Source: Shinella kummerowiae (GTDB lineage: Bacteria > Pseudomonadota > Alphaproteobacteria > Rhizobiales > Rhizobiaceae). Taken from it: a stretch of DNA of 49,346 nucleotides. Within the stretch, counting starts at the first letter, position 1; each line of letters opens with the position of its first letter. The DNA lies in NCBI RefSeq assembly GCF_009827055.1, contig NZ_WUMK01000019.1, positions 1 through 49,346 on the forward strand, read 5' to 3'. The notes under the pieces are model-generated. The model did no database searches, had not been told where the DNA came from, and was given only the letters and a program-made list of their open reading frames with translations. Below, piece after piece: positions 35,581 through 43,261 of this stretch. The position numbers were made by a program, and so were the translations under genes.

Positions 35581-36231
35581 TCATCCGACGGAGATGTGAT
35601 CCTCGACGGCATGGACGCCGGCGGCGGCCCAGGCGGCCTGTTCGGCGGCACGGCGTTCGGACCACGCATGGACCCGACCGTCCAATCGCACCTTGCCGCC
35701 CTCGAGTACCGCGACCTTTATCGCCTGCGCTTCCACCTCCGCATTTCGTTTCAGCGCATCTTCGATCCGCTTCTTTACGTCCACCGCCGAGACGTGGTGC
35801 TTGATCTCGATCTGGTTCGTCACGCCGACGACGCCGGCGAGGTCACGCACGGCATTGGCGGCCGCGATCCGCTGATACTGCCAGTCGACCTTGCCGCTCA
35901 ACGTAACCCAGCCCTTCTGAACCTTCACTTGCACGGCGTTGTCGGGGATCGATGTGTTCCAGGCGATCGTGTTGACGGCGCGCTTGGCGATTTCGTCATC
36001 GGCTGTGCGGTTGGTTCCGAACGGCCGCACTTCGATCTCCTGGGCTATGCCCTTGACACCCTTGACCCGCCCCACGACGTCCTCGATCTTGAGCTTCTGG
36101 CTGTAGGTCGGGACATGCCCGGTCAGTGTGATGATGCCATTTTCCACCGCTACGCCGATATCGGCGGCGTCGATGCTGGGTTCGAAGTCGAGTTCGTCCA
36201 GGATATCCTGTCTCAATGTGCTGTCATTCAT
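35581..36231 (-). CDS. Triple BON-domain protein
   Basis: A 216-residue protein made of three BON domains (about residues 3-70, 78-145 and 150-214), each with the pattern of alternating valines followed by L-x-G-x-V (ITLTGHV, VTLSGKV, VRLDGRV). There is no signal peptide, so unlike OsmY it is probably cytoplasmic. BON domains bind phospholipids or act as small ligand modules. ATG 36231 has GAGGTGAAAG upstream; the longer frame to 36333 would run over the FixK box. A strong intrinsic terminator follows. Comparable proteins occur in osmotic and stress regulons. Confidence 0.85.
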   Translation of the reverse strand: MNDSTLRQDILDELDFEPSIDAADIGVAVENGIITLTGHVPTYSQKLKIEDVVGRVKGVKGIAQEIEVRPFGTNRTADDEIAKRAVNTIAWNTSIPDNAVQVKVQKGWVTLSGKVDWQYQRIAAANAVRDLAGVVGVTNQIEIKHHVSAVDVKKRIEDALKRNAEVEAQAIKVAVLEGGKVRLDGRVHAWSERRAAEQAAWAAAGVHAVEDHISVG

Positions 36232-36310
36232 GACTTTCACCTCGTTCTTCCGGCGGGCACCATTCCCGCCCTGTGTCCGATCATTTTCTGATGCGAAGAG
36301 CTGATGGGCG

Positions 36311-36324
36311 TTGACCCGCGTCAA
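36311..36324 (-). promoter_or_regulatory. FixK/FNR-type box upstream of the BON gene
   Basis: TTGACCCGCGTCAA, a perfect TTGAC-N4-GTCAA palindrome centred 86 bp before the BON start. A weak -10-like GAAAAT lies 22 bp downstream on the minus strand. Confidence 0.65.
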
Positions 36325-36348
36325 AACCCGCATATTTTTAAGCCTTCT

Positions 36349-36555
36349 CTACTGCTCGATGTTTGTCGGCCGTGCACCATCGATCCAAGGCCGCCAATGC
36401 GTGGGCGTTACGTCGACACGTTCCCGCGTTCCTGATTTTATCCACCCGACTAGCGTGCGGCGGCACGGAAAAATCAGCGTGTGCGTCCCGTCGCGGTCCA
36501 TGACCGCCAGTTCGAGGTCCAGGTTGTAAGGGGCAGTGGAAACCTCTTGCCACAT
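36349..36555 (-). CDS. Small conserved-looking protein of unknown function
   Basis: A 68-residue protein. It has an acidic start (NLDLELAVMDRDG), a central HTLIFPCRR and an end with GWIKSGTRERVDVTPTHWRPW. I have seen similar short proteins annotated as hypothetical in Rhizobiales, but I cannot name a domain. Base use fits coding DNA in this frame better than in the overlapping alternative at 36338-36595. No strong ribosome binding site precedes the ATG. It lies between the host-attachment-family gene and the BON gene on the same strand. Confidence 0.55.
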   Translation of the reverse strand: MWQEVSTAPYNLDLELAVMDRDGTHTLIFPCRRTLVGWIKSGTRERVDVTPTHWRPWIDGARPTNIEQ

Positions 36556-36591
36556 TGAGCGATATACTCGAGGAGCCGGGTGCGAAGGCGC

Positions 36592-36996
36592 TCAAGCCGT
36601 CCGGATGGCTGTCTCGATCTCCGTTTTGGAGCGTCCGGTCATGTCCTTGACGATCTCGCCAAGCAGCCGTTCCCGCAGGCTCCGGTGAAAGTGACGGCGC
36701 ATTTCGCCGAGGGTTCGCGCATCCGCGATGATGAGCAGCTTGCTGATGTCGCCTGCAACGGCGGTCCGGTTGAGCGCGGCGCAGGCCGTGGACGCGAAGT
36801 CGTCTTCCAGAAGGCGCGCCTTGTCAGGGTTCGCGATGCTATTCCTGTGGCGGGTGCCGGAGCCGCCATGTTCCTCCGGCAATCGGGGGGCGGGCAGTGT
36901 GGCAAGCTCGATGCCGGGTTCGTGCGCCATGTTTTTGAAGAGAAGCAGCGTATGCCCGTCGGCGACTGCCACCGTTGTGCCGTTCGGTAGGATCAT
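36592..36996 (-). CDS. Host attachment-family protein
   Basis: A 134-residue protein. ILPNGTTVAVADGHTLLLFKNM at the start, ARLLEDDFASTACAALNRTA in the middle and KLLIIADARTLGEMRRHFHRSLRERLLGEIVKDMTG at the end match the family annotated as proteins required for attachment to host cells (rhizobial AtsE-like). The real function is poorly known; the fold resembles eRF1/Dom34-type ribosome-associated domains, so the name may mislead. ATG 36996 has GAGGAAG upstream; longer frames overlap fixK. It follows fixK by 77 nt and may be co-transcribed with it. Confidence 0.75.
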   Translation of the reverse strand: MILPNGTTVAVADGHTLLLFKNMAHEPGIELATLPAPRLPEEHGGSGTRHRNSIANPDKARLLEDDFASTACAALNRTAVAGDISKLLIIADARTLGEMRRHFHRSLRERLLGEIVKDMTGRSKTEIETAIRTA

Positions 36997-37073
36997 CTTG
37001 GTCTTCCTCTTTGGCCGTTGACTTTCGAAGTCGGGACCGGCGTTTGAATGAACTGCTGTTCGGTCGCTGTGCG

Positions 37074-37718
37074 TCAGGCGGCGAGGTCCTCCAGCGCCTG
37101 ACGTTTGACGATCTCGACGCCCCGCAGGTTCGGCAGCCGGATGACATCCTTCTGGCGGAGCCGGGAAAACACGCGCGAGACGGTTTCGATGCTGAGGCCG
37201 AGATAGTCGCCGATGTCGGCGCGCGCCATCGGCAGCTCGATCGTTCGCAGGCCGCCCTGGCGATCCGACATGTCGAGCAGGAACGCGGCGACACGTTCCG
37301 TCGCGTTCTGCCGGCCGAGCACAAGCAGGTGTTCCTGCGCCCGCACGAGGCTCTGCAGCGCCATGGGCAGAAGCGCGCCGGCAAGATCGCCGTGGAGGAG
37401 CGTGGTGCGCTGTATCCTTATCCCGGTCGCGCAGAGGGCTTCGGCAAAGAAATGATGCGTGACGTCCGTCTCGAACCCGAACATCTCGCCGGCGAGGTGA
37501 AAGGCGGAAATCTGGCGGCGCCCGTCGGCAAGCAGCCGATAGACGCGCACGGCGCCGAACTCCACGGTATAGAGACCGCCGCACTTTTCGCCCTGCGCGT
37601 AGATTTCGGCGCCGGCGGCGAAGTATGTCGGTGCGTCGCCCGCTGGTCTGTGGACAATTTTCGGATCGAACACGGTGCTGCGGTGAAACGATGTCAGAAT
37701 TTTATCATGAACGGTCAT
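37074..37718 (-). CDS. fixK: FixK-type Crp/Fnr transcription factor
   Basis: A 214-residue regulator. Residues about 30-120 are the cyclic-nucleotide-type beta-barrel, followed by the dimer helix and a helix-turn-helix ARADIGDYLGLSIETVSRVFSRL (165-187). E178, S181 and R182 are the E-x-x-S-R residues by which FNR and FixK read TTGA half-sites. The N-terminal cysteine cluster of FNR/FnrN is absent; only C46 and C96 occur. It should therefore depend on FixLJ rather than sense oxygen through Fe-S. It follows fixLJ by 125 bp on the same strand, with a FixJ-box-like sequence in between. It is the obvious candidate to bind the boxes of this window. Confidence 0.87.
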   Translation of the reverse strand: MTVHDKILTSFHRSTVFDPKIVHRPAGDAPTYFAAGAEIYAQGEKCGGLYTVEFGAVRVYRLLADGRRQISAFHLAGEMFGFETDVTHHFFAEALCATGIRIQRTTLLHGDLAGALLPMALQSLVRAQEHLLVLGRQNATERVAAFLLDMSDRQGGLRTIELPMARADIGDYLGLSIETVSRVFSRLRQKDVIRLPNLRGVEIVKRQALEDLAA

Positions 37719-37783
37719 GATCTTCTCCCTGAAGTCGATGGGAGATCATTGCGCAAATCGTGCGAAACGAAATTCGGTCATGT

Positions 37784-37803
37784 CCGTAAGGGAAATTGCG
37801 TAG
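37784..37803 (-). promoter_or_regulatory. Candidate FixJ-binding site in front of fixK
   Basis: The minus strand reads CTACGCAATTTCCCTTACGG, 66-85 bp before the fixK start. From memory this resembles FixJ target sites of rhizobial fixK promoters, which centre on a TACG(T)-AATTTCC-TTA core. The likeness is by eye only. Confidence 0.5.
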
Positions 37804-37843
37804 CTGTGCCGTTCAGGCGCGGTGGGCTATCCCGCGGCTGGCC

Positions 37844-38470
37844 TCAGCGATGGGCATTGGCGACTTTGAGGGCGATGGCCATGCGGACGAGTTCCGCCAG
37901 GCTTTTCGCCTGCATCTTCGACATGATGTTCGCGCGATGCACCTCGACAGTGCGCGGGCTGATGTCGAGATCGTAGGCGATGGTCTTGTTGGGCAGGCCT
38001 GAAACCACAGCAGACAGAACCTGACGTTCTCGATCCGAAAGGCTGCCCAGGCGCGTGCGCAGCAACCCATCGTCGGCGAAGATTTCGACCGTCTCCTCGA
38101 GGCGGCTTGCAGCCCGTGTGATTGCGTCGATCAGCGTCTGGTCTTCGAACGGCTTTTCGATGAAGTCGACGGCACCCGCCTTCATGGCCGATACCGCCAT
38201 GGGCACGTCGCCGTGCCCGGTGATGACGATTGCCGGGGGGAGGGCGCTGATCGCTCCAAGCTTTTCCAGCAATTCGACGCCGCTCATGTCCGGCATGCGC
38301 AGGTCCGTCACAAGGCAGGCATGTGCGAGCGTTGGCGCGACAGCGAGGAAGCTTGTGGCAGATTCGTGCACCCGCACGGTGAAGCCGGACATGGTGAGAA
38401 GAAAGGCCAGTGATTTTCGCACCGGCTCCTCGTCATCGACGATATGCACGACATAGCTATCAGGCTTCAT
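37844..38470 (-). CDS. fixJ: FixJ-type response regulator
   Basis: A 208-residue NarL/FixJ-family regulator. The receiver domain (residues 1-125) keeps D12-D13, phospho-acceptor D56 in [10 protein letters not shown], and T/K residues in ITGHGDV and EKPF. A LuxR-type helix-turn-helix follows ([43 protein letters not shown]). The start at 38470 overlaps the end of fixL by 11 nt, which couples their translation. Phosphorylated by FixL at low oxygen, it should activate fixK. The frame upstream of 38470 lies inside fixL and is rejected. Confidence 0.9.
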   Translation of the reverse strand: MKPDSYVVHIVDDEEPVRKSLAFLLTMSGFTVRVHESATSFLAVAPTLAHACLVTDLRMPDMSGVELLEKLGAISALPPAIVITGHGDVPMAVSAMKAGAVDFIEKPFEDQTLIDAITRAASRLEETVEIFADDGLLRTRLGSLSDRERQVLSAVVSGLPNKTIAYDLDISPRTVEVHRANIMSKMQAKSLAELVRMAIALKVANAHR

Positions 38471-39968
38471 GGTCTGTCCCTTGCCCGGCGACCGGCAACG
38501 AGAACCGGAATGTCGTTCCGCCGTTCTCGTTGCGCCGCGCAGAAATATCGCCCCGATGGGCCTCCACAATACGTTTGGATATGGAAAGCCCTATGCCCAT
38601 GCCGCTTGCCTTGCTGGTGACGAAGGGCTGGAACAGGCGGGCCGCGATCTCGTCGGAGATGCCAGGCCCCGTATCTTCGACTTCGACGACCACTTGATCG
38701 GGTCCATCCGCCAGCGTGCGCACGATCAGTTCCCGGCGCTCGCCATCCCGCATGGCTTCCATGGCGTTGCGCATCAGATTGATGAGAACCTGCTGGATCT
38801 GCACGCGATCGACAAGCACCTCTTTGGTGTTAGGGGAGAAGGCGAAAACCGACCGGATGCCGAGTTCCCGGGAGCCGACAAGCGCGAGCGCGCCGGCTTC
38901 CTCGATCAGTTTCCGCAGGTCGTGCGGAGCCTTTTCCGTTTCGCCGCGCGTGACGAATTCGCGCAGATGACGGATGATTTCCCCGGCGCGCAGCGATTGC
39001 CTTGCGGTATCCTCCAGGGCTTCCCGCATCTGGGTGGCGGGCTCCTCCTTCATCTTTTCCAGCAGTCGGACGCAGCCTTGCGAATAGTTCGCTATGGCTG
39101 CGAGGGGCTGATTGAGTTCATGCGCAAGTGTGGAGGCCATTTCCCCCAACTCATTGAGGCGCGCGAGCCGCGCCAACTCATTTTGGATTTCCTGCAACCG
39201 CGCCTCGGACTCTTCACGTTCTGTCAGGTCGCGAATGAAGCCCGTGAAGAACCGGCCATTGCCCGACCGAACCTCCCCGACCGCGAGCTTCATGGGAAAG
39301 GTGGAGCCATCCTTGCGCAGGCCGACGACCACGCGGTCGATCCCGATGATCCTCTTTTCCCCGGTCGTCACATAGCGCTGGATGTATCCGTCGTGCTCGC
39401 GATGGTAGGGCTCGGGCATGAGGATGTTGACGTTGTGGCCAATCACCTCGGATTCCACATAGCCGAACTGCCGCACGGCCGCGGCGCTGAAGGAGGTGAT
39501 CAAACCTCGCTCGTCGATGACGACCGTCGCGTCGGGCACGGTGTCGAGGATCGAACGAAGATGGGCTTCGCGCGTCCTGAGTGCGTTCTCCGTCCTGTCG
39601 ATGGCCCGGCGCGCGTGGTGCAGCATCTCGCCCATCCAGGTGATCGCCAGTCCGACCATCGCGAAGATCGCAACCTGCAGCCAGATCGTCCCGTAGGGAC
39701 CGGCGACATAGGTTGCGCTGGCAAGCGACAGAGCAAGAGCGAGAAGTCCAGGCCCCATGCCCCCGGCGATCGCGGCGATCAGGATGACGGGAATGAAGAG
39801 GATGAACGTGGCGGTATTGCCGAGCACGCTCTGAAGCAGCCAACGGATCCCGAAAATGCCCGCGACAGATACCAGCGCCAATCCATACCCGGCGCTTCCT
39901 TCGAAGCGGCGTGAAAAAATCGCCTGCAGGAATCGCCCCTGCAATCCCGGTATGTCGCGCGCCGGCAT
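38460..39968 (-). CDS. fixL: Oxygen-sensing histidine kinase FixL
   Basis: A 502-residue membrane-bound sensor kinase with about four N-terminal transmembrane segments (residues 28-115), a PAS domain (about 130-255) and a histidine kinase (from about 265; H283 in [11 protein letters not shown]-boxes DTGPGI and GMGIGLSI). In the PAS domain H192 (REHDGY), R198 and R212 (IGIDRVV) align with the haem ligand and the two haem-pocket arginines of Bradyrhizobium FixL. It should bind haem and be active when oxygen leaves it. AGGAAA precedes the ATG. The box at 40015-40028 lies 53 bp upstream, so FixK may feed back on it. Confidence 0.92.
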   Translation of the reverse strand: MPARDIPGLQGRFLQAIFSRRFEGSAGYGLALVSVAGIFGIRWLLQSVLGNTATFILFIPVILIAAIAGGMGPGLLALALSLASATYVAGPYGTIWLQVAIFAMVGLAITWMGEMLHHARRAIDRTENALRTREAHLRSILDTVPDATVVIDERGLITSFSAAAVRQFGYVESEVIGHNVNILMPEPYHREHDGYIQRYVTTGEKRIIGIDRVVVGLRKDGSTFPMKLAVGEVRSGNGRFFTGFIRDLTEREESEARLQEIQNELARLARLNELGEMASTLAHELNQPLAAIANYSQGCVRLLEKMKEEPATQMREALEDTARQSLRAGEIIRHLREFVTRGETEKAPHDLRKLIEEAGALALVGSRELGIRSVFAFSPNTKEVLVDRVQIQQVLINLMRNAMEAMRDGERRELIVRTLADGPDQVVVEVEDTGPGISDEIAARLFQPFVTSKASGMGIGLSISKRIVEAHRGDISARRNENGGTTFRFSLPVAGQGTDHEA

Positions 39969-40014
39969 GGTTTCCTATCGGGGCGCCAGCCCAGGCGCCA
40001 TCGGGAGGAGAGTT

Positions 40015-40028
40015 TTGACCGGTGTCAA
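40015..40028. promoter_or_regulatory. FixK/FNR-type box between fixL and ftsH
   Basis: TTGACCGGTGTCAA, a perfect TTGAC-N4-GTCAA palindrome. Its centre is 67 bp before the ftsH start and 53 bp before the fixL start. No clear -10 at 21-22 bp was found in either direction. It may activate ftsH and modulate fixLJ. Confidence 0.66.
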
Positions 40029-40088
40029 GGATACAGCCGACCGGACATGAAAGGAAGATAGGCGATACTCGAAGAGGAGGCGTGCGAT

Positions 40089-41945
40089 ATGGATCGCAAA
40101 CACACGTTCAACGTCGGTTATTTCCTTTTGGCGCTCTTTCTGCTCGGCGCATTTCAGACATGGCTTGCCTGGCGTGACGTCGCCCAACTCTCCCACAGCG
40201 CGTTGATGCAGATGGTGGACGAGGGCAAGGTGGCATCGGTCACGATCACGGAAACCACAGTGCAGGGCCGCTTCAAGGCGCCGTTCAATGGCAAAAGCCT
40301 GTTCCTCTCCACCCGCGTCGATCCGGACGCGGCGGCGGCCTTTGAGAAAGCCGGGGTCGAGGTGACGGGTGGCAGCGACAGCAACTGGCTCTCGACGATC
40401 CTGTCTTGGGTTGTGCCGATGCTGCTCTTCTTCGGTGTGTGGATGTTCCTCTTTCGCGGTTTCGCCGAGCGGCAGGGCATGGGCGGGCTCATCAATATCG
40501 GCAAGTCCAAGGCGAAGGTCTATGTCGAGCGCGAGACCGGGGTGAGCTTCGAAGATGTAGCCGGCGCCGATGAGGCGAAGCTTGAACTGATGGAAATCGT
40601 GTCCTTCCTGAAGGACAAGGAAAAATACGGCCACCTCGGTGCGCGCATTCCCAAGGGCATCCTGCTCGTCGGCCCACCCGGCACCGGCAAGACGCTGATG
40701 GCCCGCGCGATCGCGGGCGAAGCCGGCGTGCCGTTCTTCTCGATCTCCGGTTCTGAATTCGTCGAGATGTTCGTCGGCGTCGGGGCGGCGCGGGTGCGCG
40801 ATCTCTTCGAGCAGGCGCGCAAGGCGGCCCCGTGCATCATCTTCATCGACGAGCTCGATGCGCTCGGCCGGGCGCGCACGCCCTTCAGCGGCTATGGCGG
40901 CGGCGACGAGAAGGAGCAGACGCTCAATCAACTGCTTTCCGAGCTCGACGGCTTCGATCCGCGCGTCGGCATAGTCCTCCTGGCGGCGACCAACCGGCCG
41001 GAAATCCTCGACCCGGCCTTGACGCGCGCCGGCCGCTTCGACCGGCAGGTCGTGCTCGACCGGCCGGATCGCAAGGGCCGCGAGGCGATCCTCAGGGTGC
41101 ACATGAAGCAGGTCAGGACCGAACCGGGGCTGAATGTTGGTGACATTGCGGGCATCACCCCCGGCTTCACCGGCGCGGACCTTGCCAATCTCGTCAACGA
41201 GGCTGCGATCTTCGCCACCCGCCGCAACGCGCAAGAGGTGACCATGGCCGATTTCACCGAGGCCGTGGAGCGCATCGTCGCCGGCGCCGAGCGGCGCGGC
41301 CGGCTGCTCCGGCCCGAGGAGCGGGAGCGGGTCGCCTATCACGAGATGGGCCACGCTCTGGCTGCCGCCTCGCTGGCAAAGACCGATCCCGTCCACAAGG
41401 TCTCGATCATTCCCCGCTCGATCGGTGCGCTCGGCTATACGCTGCAAAGGCCGACCGACGACCGCTTCCTCATCACCGCCAGCGAACTGAAGGAGCGGAT
41501 GGTCGTGCTGCTGGCCGGCCGTGCGGCCGAGGAAGTCGTCTACGACGAAATCTCGACAGGGGCGGCCGGCGATCTGGCCAAAGCGACCGACATAGCGCGC
41601 CAGAGCGTCACCCGGTTCGGCATGAGCGGCGCGCTCGGCCCGGCGGTGCTGGAAGAAGAGAAACAGCAATGGCTGGGCGACGGCGCGTGTTTGCAGCCGA
41701 GGGACTATGCCGAGGCAACGGCGCGGGAGGTCGATCTTGCCGTGCGCAGCATGCTGGAAGAGGCGGGCGCCGCGGCGCGGGATCTGCTACGCGCCCGCAT
41801 CGACGACCTTCGGGCCGGCGCCCGCCTGCTGATGGAGCGTGAGACGATCACTCCTGAGGACTTTCCGCCGCTCCAGCGAATTTCAGAGGGCGAGGTCAGG
41901 CCGCCGGCCAAAGGTCGCGCAGCGGTTTCCTCATCGAGTTCCTGA
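40089..41945 (+). CDS. ftsH: FtsH-family membrane AAA metalloprotease (accessory copy)
   Basis: A 618-residue protease with two transmembrane segments (about residues 9-28 and 101-122) around a periplasmic domain. The AAA domain follows, with Walker A GPPGTGKT (195-202), [14 protein letters not shown] and the SRH region RAGRFDRQV. The zinc protease motif is HEMGH. It degrades membrane and some soluble proteins. The N-terminal part differs from housekeeping FtsH, it lies in a stress context and its AAA pore motif ([15 protein letters not shown]) is normal, so I read it as an extra copy. GAGGAGG precedes the ATG. Its last 50 bp overlap the convergent DUF2267 gene. Confidence 0.9.
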   Translation: MDRKHTFNVGYFLLALFLLGAFQTWLAWRDVAQLSHSALMQMVDEGKVASVTITETTVQGRFKAPFNGKSLFLSTRVDPDAAAAFEKAGVEVTGGSDSNWLSTILSWVVPMLLFFGVWMFLFRGFAERQGMGGLINIGKSKAKVYVERETGVSFEDVAGADEAKLELMEIVSFLKDKEKYGHLGARIPKGILLVGPPGTGKTLMARAIAGEAGVPFFSISGSEFVEMFVGVGAARVRDLFEQARKAAPCIIFIDELDALGRARTPFSGYGGGDEKEQTLNQLLSELDGFDPRVGIVLLAATNRPEILDPALTRAGRFDRQVVLDRPDRKGREAILRVHMKQVRTEPGLNVGDIAGITPGFTGADLANLVNEAAIFATRRNAQEVTMADFTEAVERIVAGAERRGRLLRPEERERVAYHEMGHALAAASLAKTDPVHKVSIIPRSIGALGYTLQRPTDDRFLITASELKERMVVLLAGRAAEEVVYDEISTGAAGDLAKATDIARQSVTRFGMSGALGPAVLEEEKQQWLGDGACLQPRDYAEATAREVDLAVRSMLEEAGAAARDLLRARIDDLRAGARLLMERETITPEDFPPLQRISEGEVRPPAKGRAAVSSSSS

Positions 41946-42324
41946 CCTGCACGATCTCGCCATGGGAAATGTGCCTATCGAGCAGGCGGAAGACGGCGCG
42001 CGCGGCCTCGTCCGGGTCGTTCAGCATATCACCGGAAAAGGCGTCCTCGACGCGGGCGATGAAATCCTCCTTCTTGCGCTCCCGTACGGGCGTATCGAGG
42101 GGTTTCCAGTTCTCGAAATAGATGCCCCGCACCAGAACGGGCAATTGCGAGGAGAGGTCTGTCATCTCCTCGGGCGAGAGCCAGTCGCGCAGGGCATGCA
42201 GCACGCACCGCAGCAGGTGATAGGCCCGCGGCTGCGTCCAGCCGAGATCCTCGGCGAGCTCATTGACCCATTGCTGCGCCTGTTGCGCGGCCTGCGTAAA
42301 ATTGGTGATCGATGTGCCGCTCAT
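41896..42324 (-). CDS. DUF2267 protein
   Basis: A 142-residue helical protein. WVNELAEDLGWTQPRAYHLLRCVLHALRDWLSPEEMTDLSSQLPVLVRGIYFENW is the conserved DUF2267 pattern, followed by EDFIARVEDAF. Its biochemical role is unknown; I have often seen the family next to stress genes. ATG 42324 has AAGGAG 8 nt upstream. It lies 60 nt after hsp20 on the same strand, probably one transcript. It overlaps the 3' end of ftsH by 50 bp. Confidence 0.83.
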   Translation of the reverse strand: MSGTSITNFTQAAQQAQQWVNELAEDLGWTQPRAYHLLRCVLHALRDWLSPEEMTDLSSQLPVLVRGIYFENWKPLDTPVRERKKEDFIARVEDAFSGDMLNDPDEAARAVFRLLDRHISHGEIVQVRNSMRKPLRDLWPAA

Positions 42325-42384
42325 GGGGCGTCTCCTTGGAGAATCCCGGCGCGCCGGCCGGCGCACCGGTGATGGTCGCAATGA

Positions 42385-42909
42385 TTATGCAGCCTTGACC
42401 GCGATGGTCTTTTCCGCCTGCTTCGCCTCGGCGGTCTTGGGCAACTTGACGGTCAGCACGCCCTTGGCGAAGGCGGCGTCGATCTTGTCGGCGTCCACCC
42501 CGTCGGGAAGCTGGAAACTGCGCTGGAACGAGCCGTAGCGGCGCTCAGAGAGGTAGTAGTCCTTCTGCTTTTCTTCCTTTTCCTCCTGCTTTTCGCCCTT
42601 GATCGTCAGCGTGTGATTGGAGAGCTTGATCTCCACGTTCTTCTCCTCGATGCCGGGAAGCTCGGCCGTGATCTCGTAGGAATCGTTCTTCTCCACGAGA
42701 TCCATCGCGGGAAGCACCTGCCATTCGTCGCGGGACATGCGCGGCAGTTCGAAACCGAAGACGCTTGACGGCAGGCGCCAGTCGAAGGGATGGAAGCTTT
42801 CGAAAAGCTGATCGATGTCACGCCGCAGGCTTTCCAGCGGACGGCGCTCTTCGCGCTTGGCAGGGGCTGTCGTCTTCGTGACGGGCATTTTGGTGGCAGC
42901 TTCGGCCAT
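42385..42909 (-). CDS. hsp20: Small heat-shock protein, Hsp20/alpha-crystallin
   Basis: A 174-residue sHsp with an N-terminal arm containing LRRDIDQLFESFHPFDWRL. An alpha-crystallin domain runs from about residue 68 to 160 (VEKNDSYEITAELPGIEEKNVEIKLSN, FQRSFQLPDGVDADKIDAAFAKGVLTVKLPK), and the C-terminal tail has KTIAVKA in place of an I-x-I motif. It holds unfolding proteins for refolding or degradation. AAAGGAG precedes ATG 42909; the long extension to 43113 is GC-rich intergenic DNA. The nearest FixK box is 210 bp upstream. Confidence 0.92.
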   Translation of the reverse strand: MAEAATKMPVTKTTAPAKREERRPLESLRRDIDQLFESFHPFDWRLPSSVFGFELPRMSRDEWQVLPAMDLVEKNDSYEITAELPGIEEKNVEIKLSNHTLTIKGEKQEEKEEKQKDYYLSERRYGSFQRSFQLPDGVDADKIDAAFAKGVLTVKLPKTAEAKQAEKTIAVKAA

Positions 42910-43112
42910 GATTGATCTCCTTTGCGTTGAATAATCGTCCTCATTGCCGTCGCCCCGGACTTCGTCGCGCGCCCAGAACGGCGGGGCGGAGGGGCGGCGG
43001 TGCTTCCCGCCGGAAAGTCGCTCGTCGACGCGCTGCCGCGCTCGACCTTGCTTCGCCTGATCGGCTCGATCCGGCGGGCATCCCAGAAAACGCCGGCCGT
43101 CGCCCTGTCGCA

Positions 43113-43126
43113 TTGACGCGGATCAA
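43113..43126. promoter_or_regulatory. FixK/FNR-type box between hsp20 and the HlyD operon
   Basis: TTGACGCGGATCAA, a perfect TTGA-N6-TCAA site. It lies 142 bp from the HlyD start and 210 bp from the hsp20 start (centre to start), farther than the other boxes, and no convincing -10 sits at 21-22 bp. The rest of the 350-bp intergenic region 42910-43261 shows nothing else I can name. Confidence 0.6.
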
Positions 43127-43261
43127 GGTCGTCGCGGCCGGGTTCTGATTTTCATTCTGAAGACTTTCAAGACGGAGCAATGGCCGTGATCGCATCGTTG
43201 GGGACAGGCACAGAGCATCAGGGTCCCTGCGTCGGCCCGCTTGCCAGGAAAGGGAGCCGTC

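Noticed and set aside
36997..37584. N-terminal extension of the host-attachment-family frame to 37584
   Set aside because: It overlaps fixK entirely and is arginine-rich shadow; ATG 36996 has a good ribosome binding site.
37084..37584. Possible Fe-S cluster cysteines in FixK that would make it FNR/FnrN
   Set aside because: Only C46 and C96 occur, far apart, and the N-terminal cysteine cluster of FNR is absent.
39975..41669. 564-codon open frame opposite to ftsH
   Set aside because: Antisense shadow of a gene with all FtsH motifs; composition is rich in D, R and H as typical for shadows.
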